DNA of 64,000 nucleotides, from NCBI GenBank assembly GCA_963971405.1, contig OZ020489.1, forward strand, positions 2,046,001-2,110,000. Reading direction: 5' to 3'. The translations under genes were made by a program, and so were the position numbers. The DNA is from Psococerastis gibbosa (lineage: Eukaryota; Arthropoda; Insecta; Psocodea; Psocidae). This document shows, in pieces, positions 46,006 through 57,951 of the stretch (positions are counted from its first letter, which is position 1; the number at the start of each line of letters is the position of its first letter). The notes under the pieces were generated by a model. It did no database searches. It was not told where the DNA came from and was given only the letters and a program-made list of their open reading frames with translations.

Positions 46006-46475
46006 TTTACCCCCAGAAGCAAACTATCAAGGGGCAAGCGACCGCCTGCATTTTTTTAAATATTAATAACGACTACAATATAATATGTGAATTTAAAAGA
46101 AATCGTTGGAGCCGTTTTTGGGAAATAATTTTTTTACACGTTTTTTTAGTATCAAACCCCCCCAAACTGAGTTACCCCAAAATAAAAAAGTCGTTTTGAG
46201 ATATGAATTTTTTAAACCTGCATGCCAAATTTCATCGAAATCGGCCGAGTAGTTTGCCCGGTAATCGATGAACAGACAGACGTACAGACGGACATACAGA
46301 TAGACATACAGACAGACATACAGACAGACAGAGCGACAGACAGACATTTCGTAAAAAACACTTTGTTGGGTTCTTGGGACCTCAAAACGTGTAAATCCGT
46401 TGAAATCTCGGAATAGAAAATTTGGACCATCACAAAGCTTTCCTTATACTACGTATAAATTGGAAATCAATAATG
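46006..46475 (+). repeat. Partial copy of the 850-bp dispersed unit (inner half)
   Basis: Begins ACCCCCAGAAGCAAACTATC and ends ACGTATAAATTGGAAA. Carries the GACA/CATACAGA repeats (about 46270-46348), TTTCATCGAAATCGG and the intact GCTTTCCTTATACTACGTAT segment that the left arm at 17.3 kb lacks. The outer (G-run) half is missing. Confidence 0.8.
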
Positions 46476-46540
46476 GCAGTGCTGGTGGTTCAAGCTACCC
46501 TATTCTAAATATATTTAACTTTGTAGATAAATACTGTATA

Positions 46541-47107
46541 TATTGTGTCCAACCCAAAACACTCCGTGTAAAAAATACCAAGTTCCTTTGGCCCATCAAA
46601 GTTGTGATATCCAGATGGGCCAAGTTCCTTTTTTCTGCCTATGTATGTTGTGATATCAGGATGGGCCAAGTTCTTGTAACTTTTCTCTTTGAATATTTTC
46701 TCTAAAAGATTAATTTAAATTTTTTTTTCAGAACTTGGGTGCTTCCCTTGCAAAACTCTCCGTAGTTTCCTATCGTTTATTAGAGGTATACCTACGTAAC
46801 GACACTGTGGCCGCAGTTGCAAATTTGTCATTTAGCCATATCTTATGCATCATCATTGGCCAATTACAGCAAGTGTCAGTGTCAAGGTACATAAGCATGA
46901 AGAAGCACCAAGTTCTGAAAAAAAATTTAAATTAATCTTTTAGAGAAAATATTCAAAGAGAAAAATTACAAGAACTTGGCCCCTCCTGATATCACAACAT
47001 ACATAGGCAGAAAAAAAGGAACTTGGCCCATCTGGATATCACAACTTTGATGGGCCAAAGGAACTTTGTATTTTTTACACGGAGTGTTTTGGGTTGGATA
47101 TCATATC
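46541..47107. mobile_element. Foldback element with ~200-bp arms
   Basis: Left arm about 46541-46742 and right arm about 46898-47107 are close inverted complements, both beginning from CCAACCCAAAACACTCCGTG and containing GGCCCATC, AGATGGGCCAAGTTCC and CATATGTTG-like segments, then TTTAGAGAAAATATTCAAAG and TTCAGAACTTGG at the inside. The ~155-bp loop (46743-46897) shows nothing coding. Target duplication uncertain (possible TA or ATA). No transposase. Confidence 0.75.
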
Positions 47108-47433
47108 TTTTTGTGCAAATAACAAATAACTTGACAAGTATGCATGGACTGTTAAAAAATTGAAAGACAGAGGAAGAATTTGCCCTCTATTCACCAAACA
47201 TGGCTGTACTATGTATGGTGAAAAATGCTGGAACCGGAACAGCCATGATGGAAGATCGAGAATAAATTTGAAAAGTGAAGATTCGAGAATTTTCGGGAAG
47301 AGTCTAGCTAGCACCAGAGTAACTAGAAGACTGACAAGTTATTGATAGCCCATATGAAAGAAAGAACAATATACAACATGCGAATTGCGAACCACAATAT
47401 ATAGATATACCTACCTACCTACGTAGGAATTAA
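47108..47433. other. Non-coding gap
   Basis: Between foldback and tandem repeat; nothing recognised apart from a CTAC tetranucleotide repeat at about 47410-47421. Confidence 0.5.
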
Positions 47434-48030
47434 GCACATCTAGAAGCTAGATTTCGTTAAGTGACTACGTTAAGTTACGAAATCTATTTTCTGAATAAAG
47501 TGGAAAAAGTGGGAAATGGCAAGAATGAACCCAATCCCAAATTTCAGTTGTCCTGAACACGTGGATGGGATGAGCGTGCCATAGGTATGCTCGGCCGTAA
47601 GCTAAGTACGTAAAATTCATTGCGTGATTGCTAAGTTATCATAAAACTTTTTCGGGGTTCTTGATTTATTCTGGGGGTTTGATGGTAAGAAGAGACTAAT
47701 TCCTGAGTTTCACATCTCCAGCACATCTGGAAGTGGGCTATTTCGTTAAGTGACTACGTTAAGTTACATAATCAATTTTCTGAATAAAGTGGAAAAAATG
47801 GGAAATGGCAAGAATGAACCCAATCCCAAATTTCAGTTGTCCTGCACACGTGGATGGGATGAGCGTGCCATATGTATGCTCGGTCGTAAGCTAAGTACGT
47901 AAAATTCATTACGTGATTGCTAAGTTATCATAAAACTTTTTCGGGTTTTTTGATTTATTCTGGGGGTTTGATGGTAAGAAGAGACTAATTCCTGAGTTTC
48001 ACATCTCCAGCACATCTGGAAGTGGTCTAT
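47434..48030 (+). repeat. Tandem repeat, ~288-bp period, two copies plus a stub
   Basis: The start GCACATCT(A/G)GAAG occurs at 47434, 47721 and 48010, giving periods of 287 and 289. The first two units share TTTCGTTAAGTGACTACGTT, the AATGAACCCAATCCC segment and CGTGGATGGGATGAGC with few differences. The third unit diverges after about 20 nt. Period is of satellite or unequal-exchange type. Confidence 0.85.
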
Positions 48031-48039
48031 AATTTGTGT

Positions 48040-48425
48040 CAGTCAGTGAGTCCACGCGAAAAGCGTGGTTTTGGGGTATATGGATTTCAGCAACAAATCA
48101 TGCTAGAGTGCTGAATTTTTAAATTGGGATTCTGTGCTGTATTTAAAGCCTGAACGCAAAATTAGAGGTCAATCGGACAACTGGATGAGCTACAGTTATG
48201 GTTGGAAAGTGGCTAAAATGCCGTAAACTCGCCGTGGAGATATACTTGCTAGGCAGCTCATCGGGGGTGTATATGGAACTTGGTCGCGTGCTGCCGCGCG
48301 CGTTGATATTTTATGGATATTGACTCGAATGAAAATTAGAAATAGGAAGATATGAAAAATTTGACCGGAACAGGATTCGAACCAGATTCTCCACTTTCCT
48401 TTTCTAGTCCAATCTTCCATCTTCC
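48040..48425 (-). mobile_element. Possible SINE with B box on minus strand
   Basis: On the minus strand CTGGTTCGAATCCTG at about 48371-48386 is a good B box, but no convincing A box lies upstream (48390-48420 is purine-rich). The downstream body would reach the GTCAGTCAGTGAGTCC segment near 48040-48055. No second copy in the window. Confidence 0.3.
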
Positions 48426-51400
48426 TTTTTCAAATCTAGAATTGATAAATAATTTGAAGCTATCATACTGTTTACCATACGTTACTAGAAAACCCCTGTA
48501 ACCAGAGAAGAAGAATTTGTTAAATTTTCAGTTGGTACGGGAGAAGGTTATAAACTAATTTTGTGGGGGTGATTCCATAAATTAGGTTTTTCCGTACCCT
48601 TGCAGCTGAGGGGGGTGCATGATGTACGGGGGGAGGGGGGGGGGCGGCAAAGTTTTGCCACCTGCATGTCCGAGAAGTGATAATGAGATTACGAGGGGTC
48701 GCCGAAAGTCGATAGCTCACCCCTTTTACTGTCTGATTTCAGTTTCCAGCTTGTATTTTAGTGTATAAGCGCATTATTTTGGACCTGTACGCTAGTTAAT
48801 AATCTCGTACCGTAAATGACTTGTGTCTAGACCTTCCCTGCCATAAACGCCTAGCATACTCAGTCTCTTTAGGAGACTTTGGAAACTCAGGTAAGGCAGA
48901 GAAAGGATAATATGAAAAGGAAATAAATGAGATATGTCCAATGTATTACATCTTTATTTATTTAGTTCTTACTTTTCATTCCAAAAATCTTCTGAATTTC
49001 TAAACTGAAATATTGATAGCCTAGTTGATTGCAAATTTTATGAGCAACCGTTTATACGGTAATTAGGCTATACTGTACAGTATGTAATGTATCCATTGTT
49101 TCTACCTCACTGGAATTTAATTCATACAGCAGTTTGTTCTAATTGACCAGCAATGAAGAAGATTTGGACAGATCCCCTGCCCTCCCTCGCTCGTGGATTC
49201 AGACTGCTGACTAAGCACACAAACTACGGCGGGGGGTGGGGGAGGGGATGAAATTCAATCACAAGTTTTGCCAGATATCTATAAAGGAAATCAAGTGAGG
49301 ATTTACAAACGTAGGAATTAAACTCATCAGCTGGAAATTGCAAAGCTTTTACTTTAAATCTAATCACCGCTTTACAGCCTTTCTACGGTATTAAAATATA
49401 AAATACATTTTCGATAAAATATTTTTGCATCTTACTCTAGTAAATGAGCTATCTACAATGTGATAAGCGTTTTTGGTTCTGGGAATATTTTCCTACTGAT
49501 GCCGATTCAGTATTACGTAGTCTATAGTCCTCTTCTTATTCTTCTTCTACGCTTCCTTCTTCTTCTTCAACATAATCATCATCATCATCATCTCCGCCTT
49601 CTCACCCGAGTGTCTGGCCTGTGGCGCATCTCCTTGATGACATGACAGACGCACAGCCCCTCATTTTCCGCTACCAATCGAATTACATTGATGAAACACG
49701 GGCGAAAAAAATTATCGAATTCATACCTAATAAGTAAACCCTATACTGGCTATACTAGCCTAGGCAGGCATCAGCTTCTAAATTTCAAATTTTCTTCGCA
49801 GTCACTGACTGGTGTAATTTCATCACCTTTTGTGATGGTACATATGGTATGAACAGCAGATAGATTTTCTTCCCTAACCGACAGCCTGCTTTTCATAGTC
49901 ACTTACATGCCAGTTGGGAGATATTAAAATACAAATATGACATGACACGATTCGTCATGTGTCACTTTCCTTGGAAATTAAACGCCTAACAATAGGTAGG
50001 AATTCAGCTCGCAAGGCAGAATTTCAGTAGGCAATTCAAGCAGTGATCACTATTTTGACAGCCCGCAAACAGTTTCGCTGACGCTACACATGATAAATCT
50101 ATTAAACCACCCACGTGACAGACTGAATCATACGAGCGCAACACTGCTCTAACTCCATCATATTTATAAATTACATTAAAGCCACTGAAAAACTAAAAAA
50201 ATAACAAAATAAGGGTCTTTAGTAATGAATAAATTAATGCAAAAAATTTCAAGAACAGGTAAAAAATACAAGATTTTCTAAAATACGCAGTAGTAGGCAA
50301 ATCTCATGTTTTTCAGTTAAAAACGCTTGAATGATTTAAAATTTGAGGGTTTTCAAACTGGGGTAGCAGGGGTATTATCCCCCTTTGTGAAAAGCTTTCG
50401 AGTATTGCTGAATTGCTTACGGAGTGGCACTTGAAAATTGCTGTGAGCGTCAAAGAGATGCCACGCTCAGATTTTAGGGCTGCAGGTAAATCAATGGCCT
50501 ATTGCTGATGACTGCTGTTGCCATGTCAGGGCCGCCCTTTTTGTTCTTTGTATCTCCTTTGATATCGTAATTAAGTTACTTATTCAAGGATTAAAAGGGA
50601 TCAAATTAAAAATTGAACTGGAATGGAAAATTTCGGGCATTTATTTAAAAGCTAATGTCACAAACTGTCGATTGGTTTGCATCATCTTCTCCATTGGTCC
50701 TGGACCGCATCTCATTTCAGTAGGCTCTTCGGAATAACGATAAAAAGGTTCTACGCATGGTCACCAGGCTCCTAGGCATGATCAAACAATACGAGGTGGT
50801 AGTTTGGTCTACAACACAGATTGTACTGAGAGCGCACAATAATCTTATAAACATTAGTAGGCTAATTAAGTAGCATATTTAAAATTATTGATTTGCTTTC
50901 TGCAAAATGGAGCACTCCAGAGATACAAGTCGCTACAGAGCATTTAGTGCTCCTTGATTTCATTCATGGTAAACAGACCAATTAACAGAATAATTAAAAA
51001 TACGGTATTTATAATTAACCATTGATTTGCGGTTGAGTTGTTATTTTAAAATGGAAATGCTAATATTAAATTTGTTAATAACTCAGAAATTATCGCCCAT
51101 ACCTTACTGTAGGACTTATTTATTTCATACAATACTTTGCCAGTAAGTTGTCCACCTTTTCTTTACTCCTCAATGATATTTCCGGTGAAAATGGATTCTG
51201 CAGATACAAAATAGGTACCTACAAATTGTCTTAAGTTATTAAGTATAGTAGTCTATGACCGTGGCTGCCACTGCTCGATTTAAAAACCATCCTCCTCGTT
51301 TTCTTCGGGTTTCCCCCACGCACCACCTCTCTCCAGACATCGCGGTCCTTGCTGCCACTCTGCCAAACCGCTACTGACAACATCCCTAAAAGTCACCTAC

Positions 51401-51611
51401 CACCTCTCCTCCACCGCCCCGGTTCCATCGCCTTCACCCTTCTATATTTTTGCTCTGTATGTGGAGTTTGGAGGACGATCTTGAGTCATTCGCCGAATTC
51501 ATTTGGTTTTTGCAAAACGAAGGGTGTCTTTTATCTGGATCATCGTCTATTCCGACGTTTGTTCTTCTTCACCAGACACCGCGTTCAGCTAAACAACTGA
51601 GACTTATTTTT
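48426..51611. other. Non-coding, nothing recognised
   Basis: G-rich patch at 48611-48656, TTC/CAT triplet repeats at about 49535-49590. No coding feature, RNA or repeat structure found. Confidence 0.5.
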
Positions 51612-52464
51612 GCATTCCAATTTATACGTAGTATAAGGAAAGCTTTGTGATGGTCGAAATTTTCGATTCCGAGATTTCAACGGGTTTACACGTTTTCAGG
51701 TCCCAGGAACCCAAAAAAGTGGTTTTTACGAAATGTCTCTCTGTCTGTCTGTCTGTCTGTCTGTCAGTGCATCGATTTCCGGGCAAACTACTCGGTCGAT
51801 TTTGATGAAATTCGGCATGTAGGTTCACAAAAATCATACCTCGAGACCATTTTTTTTATTTGGGGCTAACTCAATTTGGGGGGGTTTCATTGACAAAAAA
51901 CTCCAAAAAAACGTCAAAAAAAATTATTTCTCAAAAACGGCTCCAACGATTTCTTTTAAATTCACATATATTCTAGTCGTTCTTAATGTTGATAAAATGC
52001 GGGGGTCGCTTACCCCTTCATAGTTTGCTTCTGGGGGTAAAAAAATAAAAATAACTTAATTTTAATGAAAAATGACTAAAAAATAATATTTCTGTGAAAC
52101 TTTTCTATCGATGATTTCTACCTTCAGGCATGTTTTAGGTGTTAAGTTGAATAAATAACGAAACCGAACAGTTGGCTTTCCCAAAAACCTATTTGCTTTT
52201 GCGCAAAATTTTTTTTTTTTAAAATGATAGAAACTTCACGCTGAAATGCATTGCCTGCCCTGCCATTATTACTGTGTTGTAATGTGTTTTAAATATATTG
52301 AGGTTAACTCTCCTCCAGTGACGTCAGGTGGACACCCCCCCCCCCCCCCCCGAGATATCCGAAATTTAACCGTAGGAAAATTATTTACCATGAAATTATT
52401 CATTTTCTCTCCCTACTAATTGATAAATTGGAAAGCATGTTCGAGTAAACTCGGACCGGTTCTT
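51612..52464 (-). repeat. Single full-length copy of the 850-bp dispersed unit
   Basis: Same orientation as the right arm at 17.5-18.3 kb. Starts ATTCCAATTTATACGTAGTA, keeps GCTTTGTGATGGTCG, the GTCT repeat (about 51738-51763), TTTGATGAAATTCGG, GGGGTCGCTTACCCC and TAGTTTGCTTCTGGGGGT, a 17-nt C run (52335-52351), and ends GGAAAGCATGTTCGAG then CGGACCGGTTCTTT. No inverted partner nearby, so units occur alone as well as paired. No open reading frame of note. Confidence 0.8.
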
Positions 52465-53999
52465 TTCTTTCAGAATAAAGCAGAATGCTACATACTTTTA
52501 TAAGTCTCACTAGAGTTCATAAGCCTCTTTACATGGGATTGATAATGTTTTTGTTAGACTCGACCCGCTGGTCTATGCTGTACCTACAAACCATTTTCGG
52601 GATAGCTCACTTATAAGAGCTGCAGACGTTGCTACACATTAAAACACAGATAACCAGACGTGTACAGGAAGGTTTAAAGAGTCAGACATTATTGCTGTGG
52701 GGTTTACGGCTACTTGTAAAGAATTTACGGCAGCACAGCTATCTGTACACATAATTTCCTCGGCTATTTAACGGCCATTGATTAAGATCCTAATAGCTAT
52801 TTTGCTACTGCTGCTAAATTTATAGCCCTAGAGTTTAAGAGGTCTCCCCCTACCCTTCCCTGACAGCCGGGGAGGGGGGGGGGGGCTGTTTACACCCCTC
52901 TGCAGGTAATTTGTTACTTATTAGGCCAATTAGGGACTATTGGTCACCACTATTACGTTTCTTGGACAACGCCGAATTTAAAAGAATTAATGATCGTACA
53001 ACTATGATTGAGTGAGTTCAGCAGATACTATGTATCCGTTAAACATCCCACACATTGATGATTTCAAACGAAACCTAAGGACAAAAAATCGGTTGAAAAT
53101 TTGAGAAACTTCTTTCTAATGGATAAAGAAATCTTCAAAGTTCAAAGTAAATATGCACAAAGATGTCCAACTGCTTAACTAACCGTCAGGGTAAACCACC
53201 CGCCTGGAAAATAATTCCTAGCCCCCGATTTGGACCTAACAGACTAAATCCAGTTATTTTGAAAGGTAAATAATAAGTTTTGTGGCACCTAGAGATGGGA
53301 GGCTGTTAACTTAGGCCATGGACCGATAAATCAGAGTTTGAATAATACCGGTCGAGGGTTGGCAAGATAAGGGTGGGAGGGGAGGGGGTGCAGTAAACCC
53401 TGTTGATTCGGATGGAAAATGCGATTAGGAGCACTGAAGACGGGGGGGGGGGGAGGGGGACCAGATTTGAGACATTTTCACAGAGTTTTGTTTGCGAGGA
53501 AATCTAGAAAACAGAAGACTGGAGAACATCTCAGCCTGCAACATTTTTAAAACAGGAAGCTTTGATTATAAATGTTTGATGGGGAAATTGTGTTTTTGTC
53601 GTTTTTTTCCAATTTTAGGCACCAGTGTTGAATTTTACAAATCTTTTGAAATTTTTTTTGTCCTACTCAAAACTGTCGAATCTGATATTTTGTGGAATCC
53701 TATGAAGTATGGGCACACTAAAAGAAATTATGATTGCTTCTTCATATCTTCTTCTTCTTCTCATAATGCCACTTCTATCGAAAATCGGTGACCATCAATG
53801 GAACCCCTACCCCCCGTTTATATTTTATCCTTCTTTTTTCCTCTTGTCCTCTCTTGATTCTTCTCTATTAAATATTAATTATTTATCAATAATACAATAT
53901 TTTTGTTTTTAGTGCTAGCATGAAAACAAGACTTTATAGTCTTATTGTTCACCTTTTGTTTTTTGTTTTCGGTAAAGTCGTTCTCAATTCAATTCAATT
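52465..53999. other. Non-coding; G runs
   Basis: G-rich tracts at about 52868-52884 and 53441-53458. A 99-codon frame at 53492-53791 is not recognisable. Confidence 0.5.
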
Positions 54000-54185
54000 C
54001 AATCACGGCAATTTGGGCCTATGCGACTGCTACTCCGAAAAGGGAAGTCGTGCCCCTGCCAAACCACCACCTCAGGCTTCTCAACCAGGATGATATTCTT
54101 CTGCCGGGAGCCCTCTGCCCTTTTGTCCTCCCTTGGATTATTACATACAGAAGGCGAAATATGTTAGTTTCCGTTTCTTAACCAT
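54000..54185 (-). pseudogene. LINE RT C-terminal fragment (same family as 8.3 kb)
   Basis: Minus strand encodes KKRKLTYF near 54180, then, after a deletion and frame change, APGRRISSWLRSLRWWFGRG and TTSLFGVAVA followed by AQIAVIE. It aligns with SKKTSWYENLCQWFGKY and TTSLFRAAASKV of the 8.3-kb fragment. Dead copy lacking the FGHVM-NEKYRLL part. Confidence 0.6.
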
Positions 54186-56119
54186 CAACAAATTATTGTT
54201 CTTTTACATAATTATCCATATTTTCATCTTTAGGATTGATCAACATCTTAACACAATTAATTGCGACGTCAGTCCCAATTAAGACTTCCGAACAATAGGT
54301 AATATGCCGTCACTATTAGAGAAATAAACAAATAGACAAATAAAATTGTTAGATAAGGCCCACAATAGTCCCATAAAATCAGAGGTGAGACAAAAATTAA
54401 TCTGAGAAGGAACTTTTGACAGTAAATCGAGGTAATTACGAGAAACGGATTTCTATAGGTCGTCCTATTAGTGTTTCCCCAACTTTGAACAAAAGGACGC
54501 CTTCTCCCTCCCCTACCTCCAGCCTGTCTTCGAACAGGGGAGGGGGGGGGGGAGGCTCGGAACGGACATTTCTTCCCTTAATTCATTACTATAGACTCCA
54601 CGTTTAAAAGTTTTGACTTGTCCCTTAGGGAGTTTTGCTTCATAATCTAGTTTATCTCTAATTCTCTAAAAAGGACTGCATTCAGATTCGAAAATAAATA
54701 GCTTGTTTCTTATTATATTTATTAAGGTTTCACAAAAACCTATGGTACACGATCTATGTTATATTGAGAGCTACTGTATATTGACCGTAGAGAATTTATT
54801 TCAAAAGTTATATTTTGCGTGTAGATAGGGGTGGTGGCGCCGCTGCTGTAGCATTTGTTCCAACTACCAACTTATGGCTGCATGGTTACAACCATCCTGT
54901 GGCTGGAGACCGTTATCAATATGGCTGCTAGTGTAGCCTGCACACGATAAGTACGCAATTTGGCGGGGAAAGCCAGTGATAAGTGTAGCCTGCACAAGCT
55001 AAGCACAGAGTTTATGACCGGGTCCAGGTATCCGTTTTGCTATGCTGCAATGTGTAAGACTTTGATATTTTTTGCGTTGGTACTTATCTCTGATAGTTAG
55101 CTAATGGTTAACGGGTGCCTCGTAAGGCATATAATGGCTCCCGCCGCTCCAGTTAATGTATTTCAATGGTCTACTATGTACAACATACCTGATGTAGTGT
55201 ACATACGAGAAGTCGAGAACATGATCCGTATTGCTAGACAGGTTAGCAATAGATTAGTTTTTTTCATTTTGCGTATTTTTGTAATTACTGCTGACTATAC
55301 TGAGCCCTATATCAAATATTACCATACGCCAGGAAGGATTGAAATTGGTGACTAGGGAGGTCCTATGGTGGGGGCTCTAAATATTTCAGGAAGGACTATA
55401 ATTTTTCACCAAGCAATGAAGGAGCTCCCCGAGGGTTTATAATTTAAATGTCTCCGACTATATAACATGTGCTGGGCGGGGGGAGATTCGTTGGGGGGGG
55501 GGGGGCTCGCGCGTAAATTAGGGATGGGACCTGGGGACCCTAGGAAAGGTTTCGTATACTTGGGGGACTTTAAATTCACTCGACATCCCGATGGTAATAA
55601 CACTCGGTAGTCAGATGGACGTATGCATTCAAGTGACCTTAATTGTTTTCTTAGTCCCTGCAATATTGAATACTGTACAATGCAGCAAACAAAGTATTTC
55701 ACACTATTTTATACAATAGTACGAGTACAATAGTTCACTTGCCAGTTTGCATGGGTTTGTGTTCCATGTGTTCATATTTTTGCTATGTACCGTACGATAC
55801 ATAGTCTTATGAAAATTGAACTGAAAATGGATCAGTTAGTAGGGAAGCCAAAAGAATGTTCGGAGACCTATATACATAAAAGAAAAAGTTCTGGGTTCAT
55901 AAAATAGAAATTTTCAAGATTGAAGCACATAATCTAAAAAAAGCTGAAAAAAATGAATTTTACACATAAGCCTGATTTTCAAAATTTCCTCTGGCCCTTT
56001 CATAGGGAATAAAACTAAAGACCTGTTTGGTCGGGGGGGGGGGGGGGGGGGCTGCCTCACAGTATGAACTTGCCCTGAAAACAATCAGGTTTCATAGAAA
56101 AATTTGGCCCCCCAACTAA
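54186..56119. other. Non-coding; G runs
   Basis: G runs at about 54538-54552, 55494-55505 and 56033-56051 (19 nt, the longest in the window). No gene recognised. Confidence 0.5.
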
Positions 56120-56968
56120 AAGAACCGGTCTCAGTTTACTCGAACATGTTTTCCAATTTATAAATTAGTAGTAAGAGATAATGAGTTATTCAATTGTAAA
56201 TAATTTCCCTATTGTTAAATTTCGGATCCCTCGCGAGGGGGGGAGGGGGTCCGGACCCCCTGGACCCACTCTGGCTACGGCCCCTATCCCGAAGCACTGA
56301 ATTGATCGATGGCATTTCATATTAAAGGACGGCCAGACCAATACATTACCACACAGTAATAATGCCCCGGCCTTTTATATAATTTCTTCAACAAATTATT
56401 TTGAACAAAACCAAATACTTTTTTTGGGAAAGCAACCTGTTTGGGTTTGTTACTCAATTGAACACCTAAAACGTACCTGAAGGTAGAAATAATCGATAGA
56501 AAGGTTCCGCAGAAAAAATTATTTTTTAGTAATTTTTTCATGAAAATTGAATTATTTTTATTTTTTAACCCCCAGAAGCAAACTATCAAGGAGCAAGCGA
56601 CCCCACGCATTTTGTTAACATTAATAACGACTATAATATATGTGAACTTAAAAGAAATGGTTAGAGCCGTTTTTGAGAAATAAATTTTTTAGACTTTTTT
56701 TGGAGTTTTTTATGAATAAAATCCCCCCAAATTGAGTTACCCCAAAATAAAAAAAGGCGTCTCGAGGTATGATTTTTGTGAACATACATGCCAAATTTCA
56801 TCAAAATCGACTGAGAAGTTTTCCCGGAAATTGATGCACAGACAGACAGAGCGACAGACGGACATTTCGTAAAAACAACTTTTTTTTGGTTCCTGGGACC
56901 TCAAAACGTGTAAATCCGTTGAAATCTTTGAGTCGAAAATTTTACTTTGCATACATTGGAAAGCAAAA
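56120..56968 (+). repeat. Single full-length copy of the 850-bp dispersed unit
   Basis: Same orientation as the left arm at 16.5 kb: AGAACCGGTCTCAGTTTACT at the start, TTTCCAATTTATAAATTAGT, a G-rich segment, ACCCCCAGAAGCAAACTATC, GACA repeats (about 56838-56862) and ACATTGGAAAGC at the end. Near 56260-56286 the G-rich part carries CTCTGGCTACGGCCCC, a hAT-like terminus that the other copies lack. Confidence 0.8.
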
Positions 56969-57299
56969 AAAACCCTAAAGTGTGCGGGATCCTGTCTCTT
57001 TGATTCTCTGCCCAGGGTCAATTTAAACAATGTAAATTGCACTGAATGTAAGATAATTCAAGTCTCAATCACGAATAGCACATTTATTAAGGGAGTATTT
57101 AAATAAATAAAATAATAAATATTGACTTTTTTGTTCTATGGTGGGAAAATGTATAAAAAATAGAATAAGATAAAATAAAAGATATTACCTGTACCTGCTC
57201 GTAAGCTAAATAACCAAAATTACTTATAACTGTTTATTTTATTTTCAATTTTTTATTTCCTTTTCCATTTTCTCTGTTATCTACATCTTACTATAGGTA
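56969..57299. other. Non-coding, A+T-rich
   Basis: Nothing recognised. Confidence 0.5.
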
Positions 57300-57951
57300 T
57301 ACATGAGATCCCCTAATGTTGGAGGCCCAGGATTCTCTAGTTGACTTCTTCGGACTATCCTGAATCTCCAGCAATTTATAAAGCACTAATGCAGTGGTAC
57401 TGTAAATGACTACACACTTCTAGGTTTAAAGAAGAAGTGATATATTTAAGAAACTACAGACTAGACCTTAACTTAATGCCATTCATTACCGCGATTATCC
57501 TATAGCTAAGCTAAACATTATATACATGATATTTGGGCTGAGCAAAGTTCTCATTGGCCCACGTTTTACACCCCAAATCGCCCTCACAAGAGGTACCAAA
57601 TCATTCATAGGAAAACCTTTTTCTTTGATTCAATACACCAATACGTGACAGGGACATATAAGTTACGCATTTAAAGGGGGCTTTGTTTCTTACCCCCGCG
57701 CTGTTCCAATACAGAGCCAAATTATCTGGAAAATAAAACTGTCCCCCGTCGGTTCATACAAATATTTAGGAAAGATACCCTTCATAGGAGGTCTGTTTAA
57801 CGCGTAGCAAATTACCTCTTGCAAGCATGTAGGTCTACTACACAAGTGGACTCTACATTCACCCGCCCGCTGACTCTGGAGTCAGGAGGTATTGTTCTAT
57901 AAGGAAGTCGGTTATATGTTTATGAGCTTAAAAGCTATTACATTTATATGA

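Noticed and set aside
46093-46433. Frames rich in SVC/DRQT repeats at 17.2, 17.5, 46.1, 51.6 and 56.7 kb
   Set aside because: They are translations of GACA microsatellites inside the dispersed unit, not proteins.
47434-48030. CRISPR-like array
   Set aside because: Repeats are ~288 bp tandem units, not short repeats with spacers, and the genome is animal-like.
48371-48386. tRNA gene on minus strand suggested by GGTTCGAATCC
   Set aside because: No cloverleaf can be formed; at most a SINE B box.
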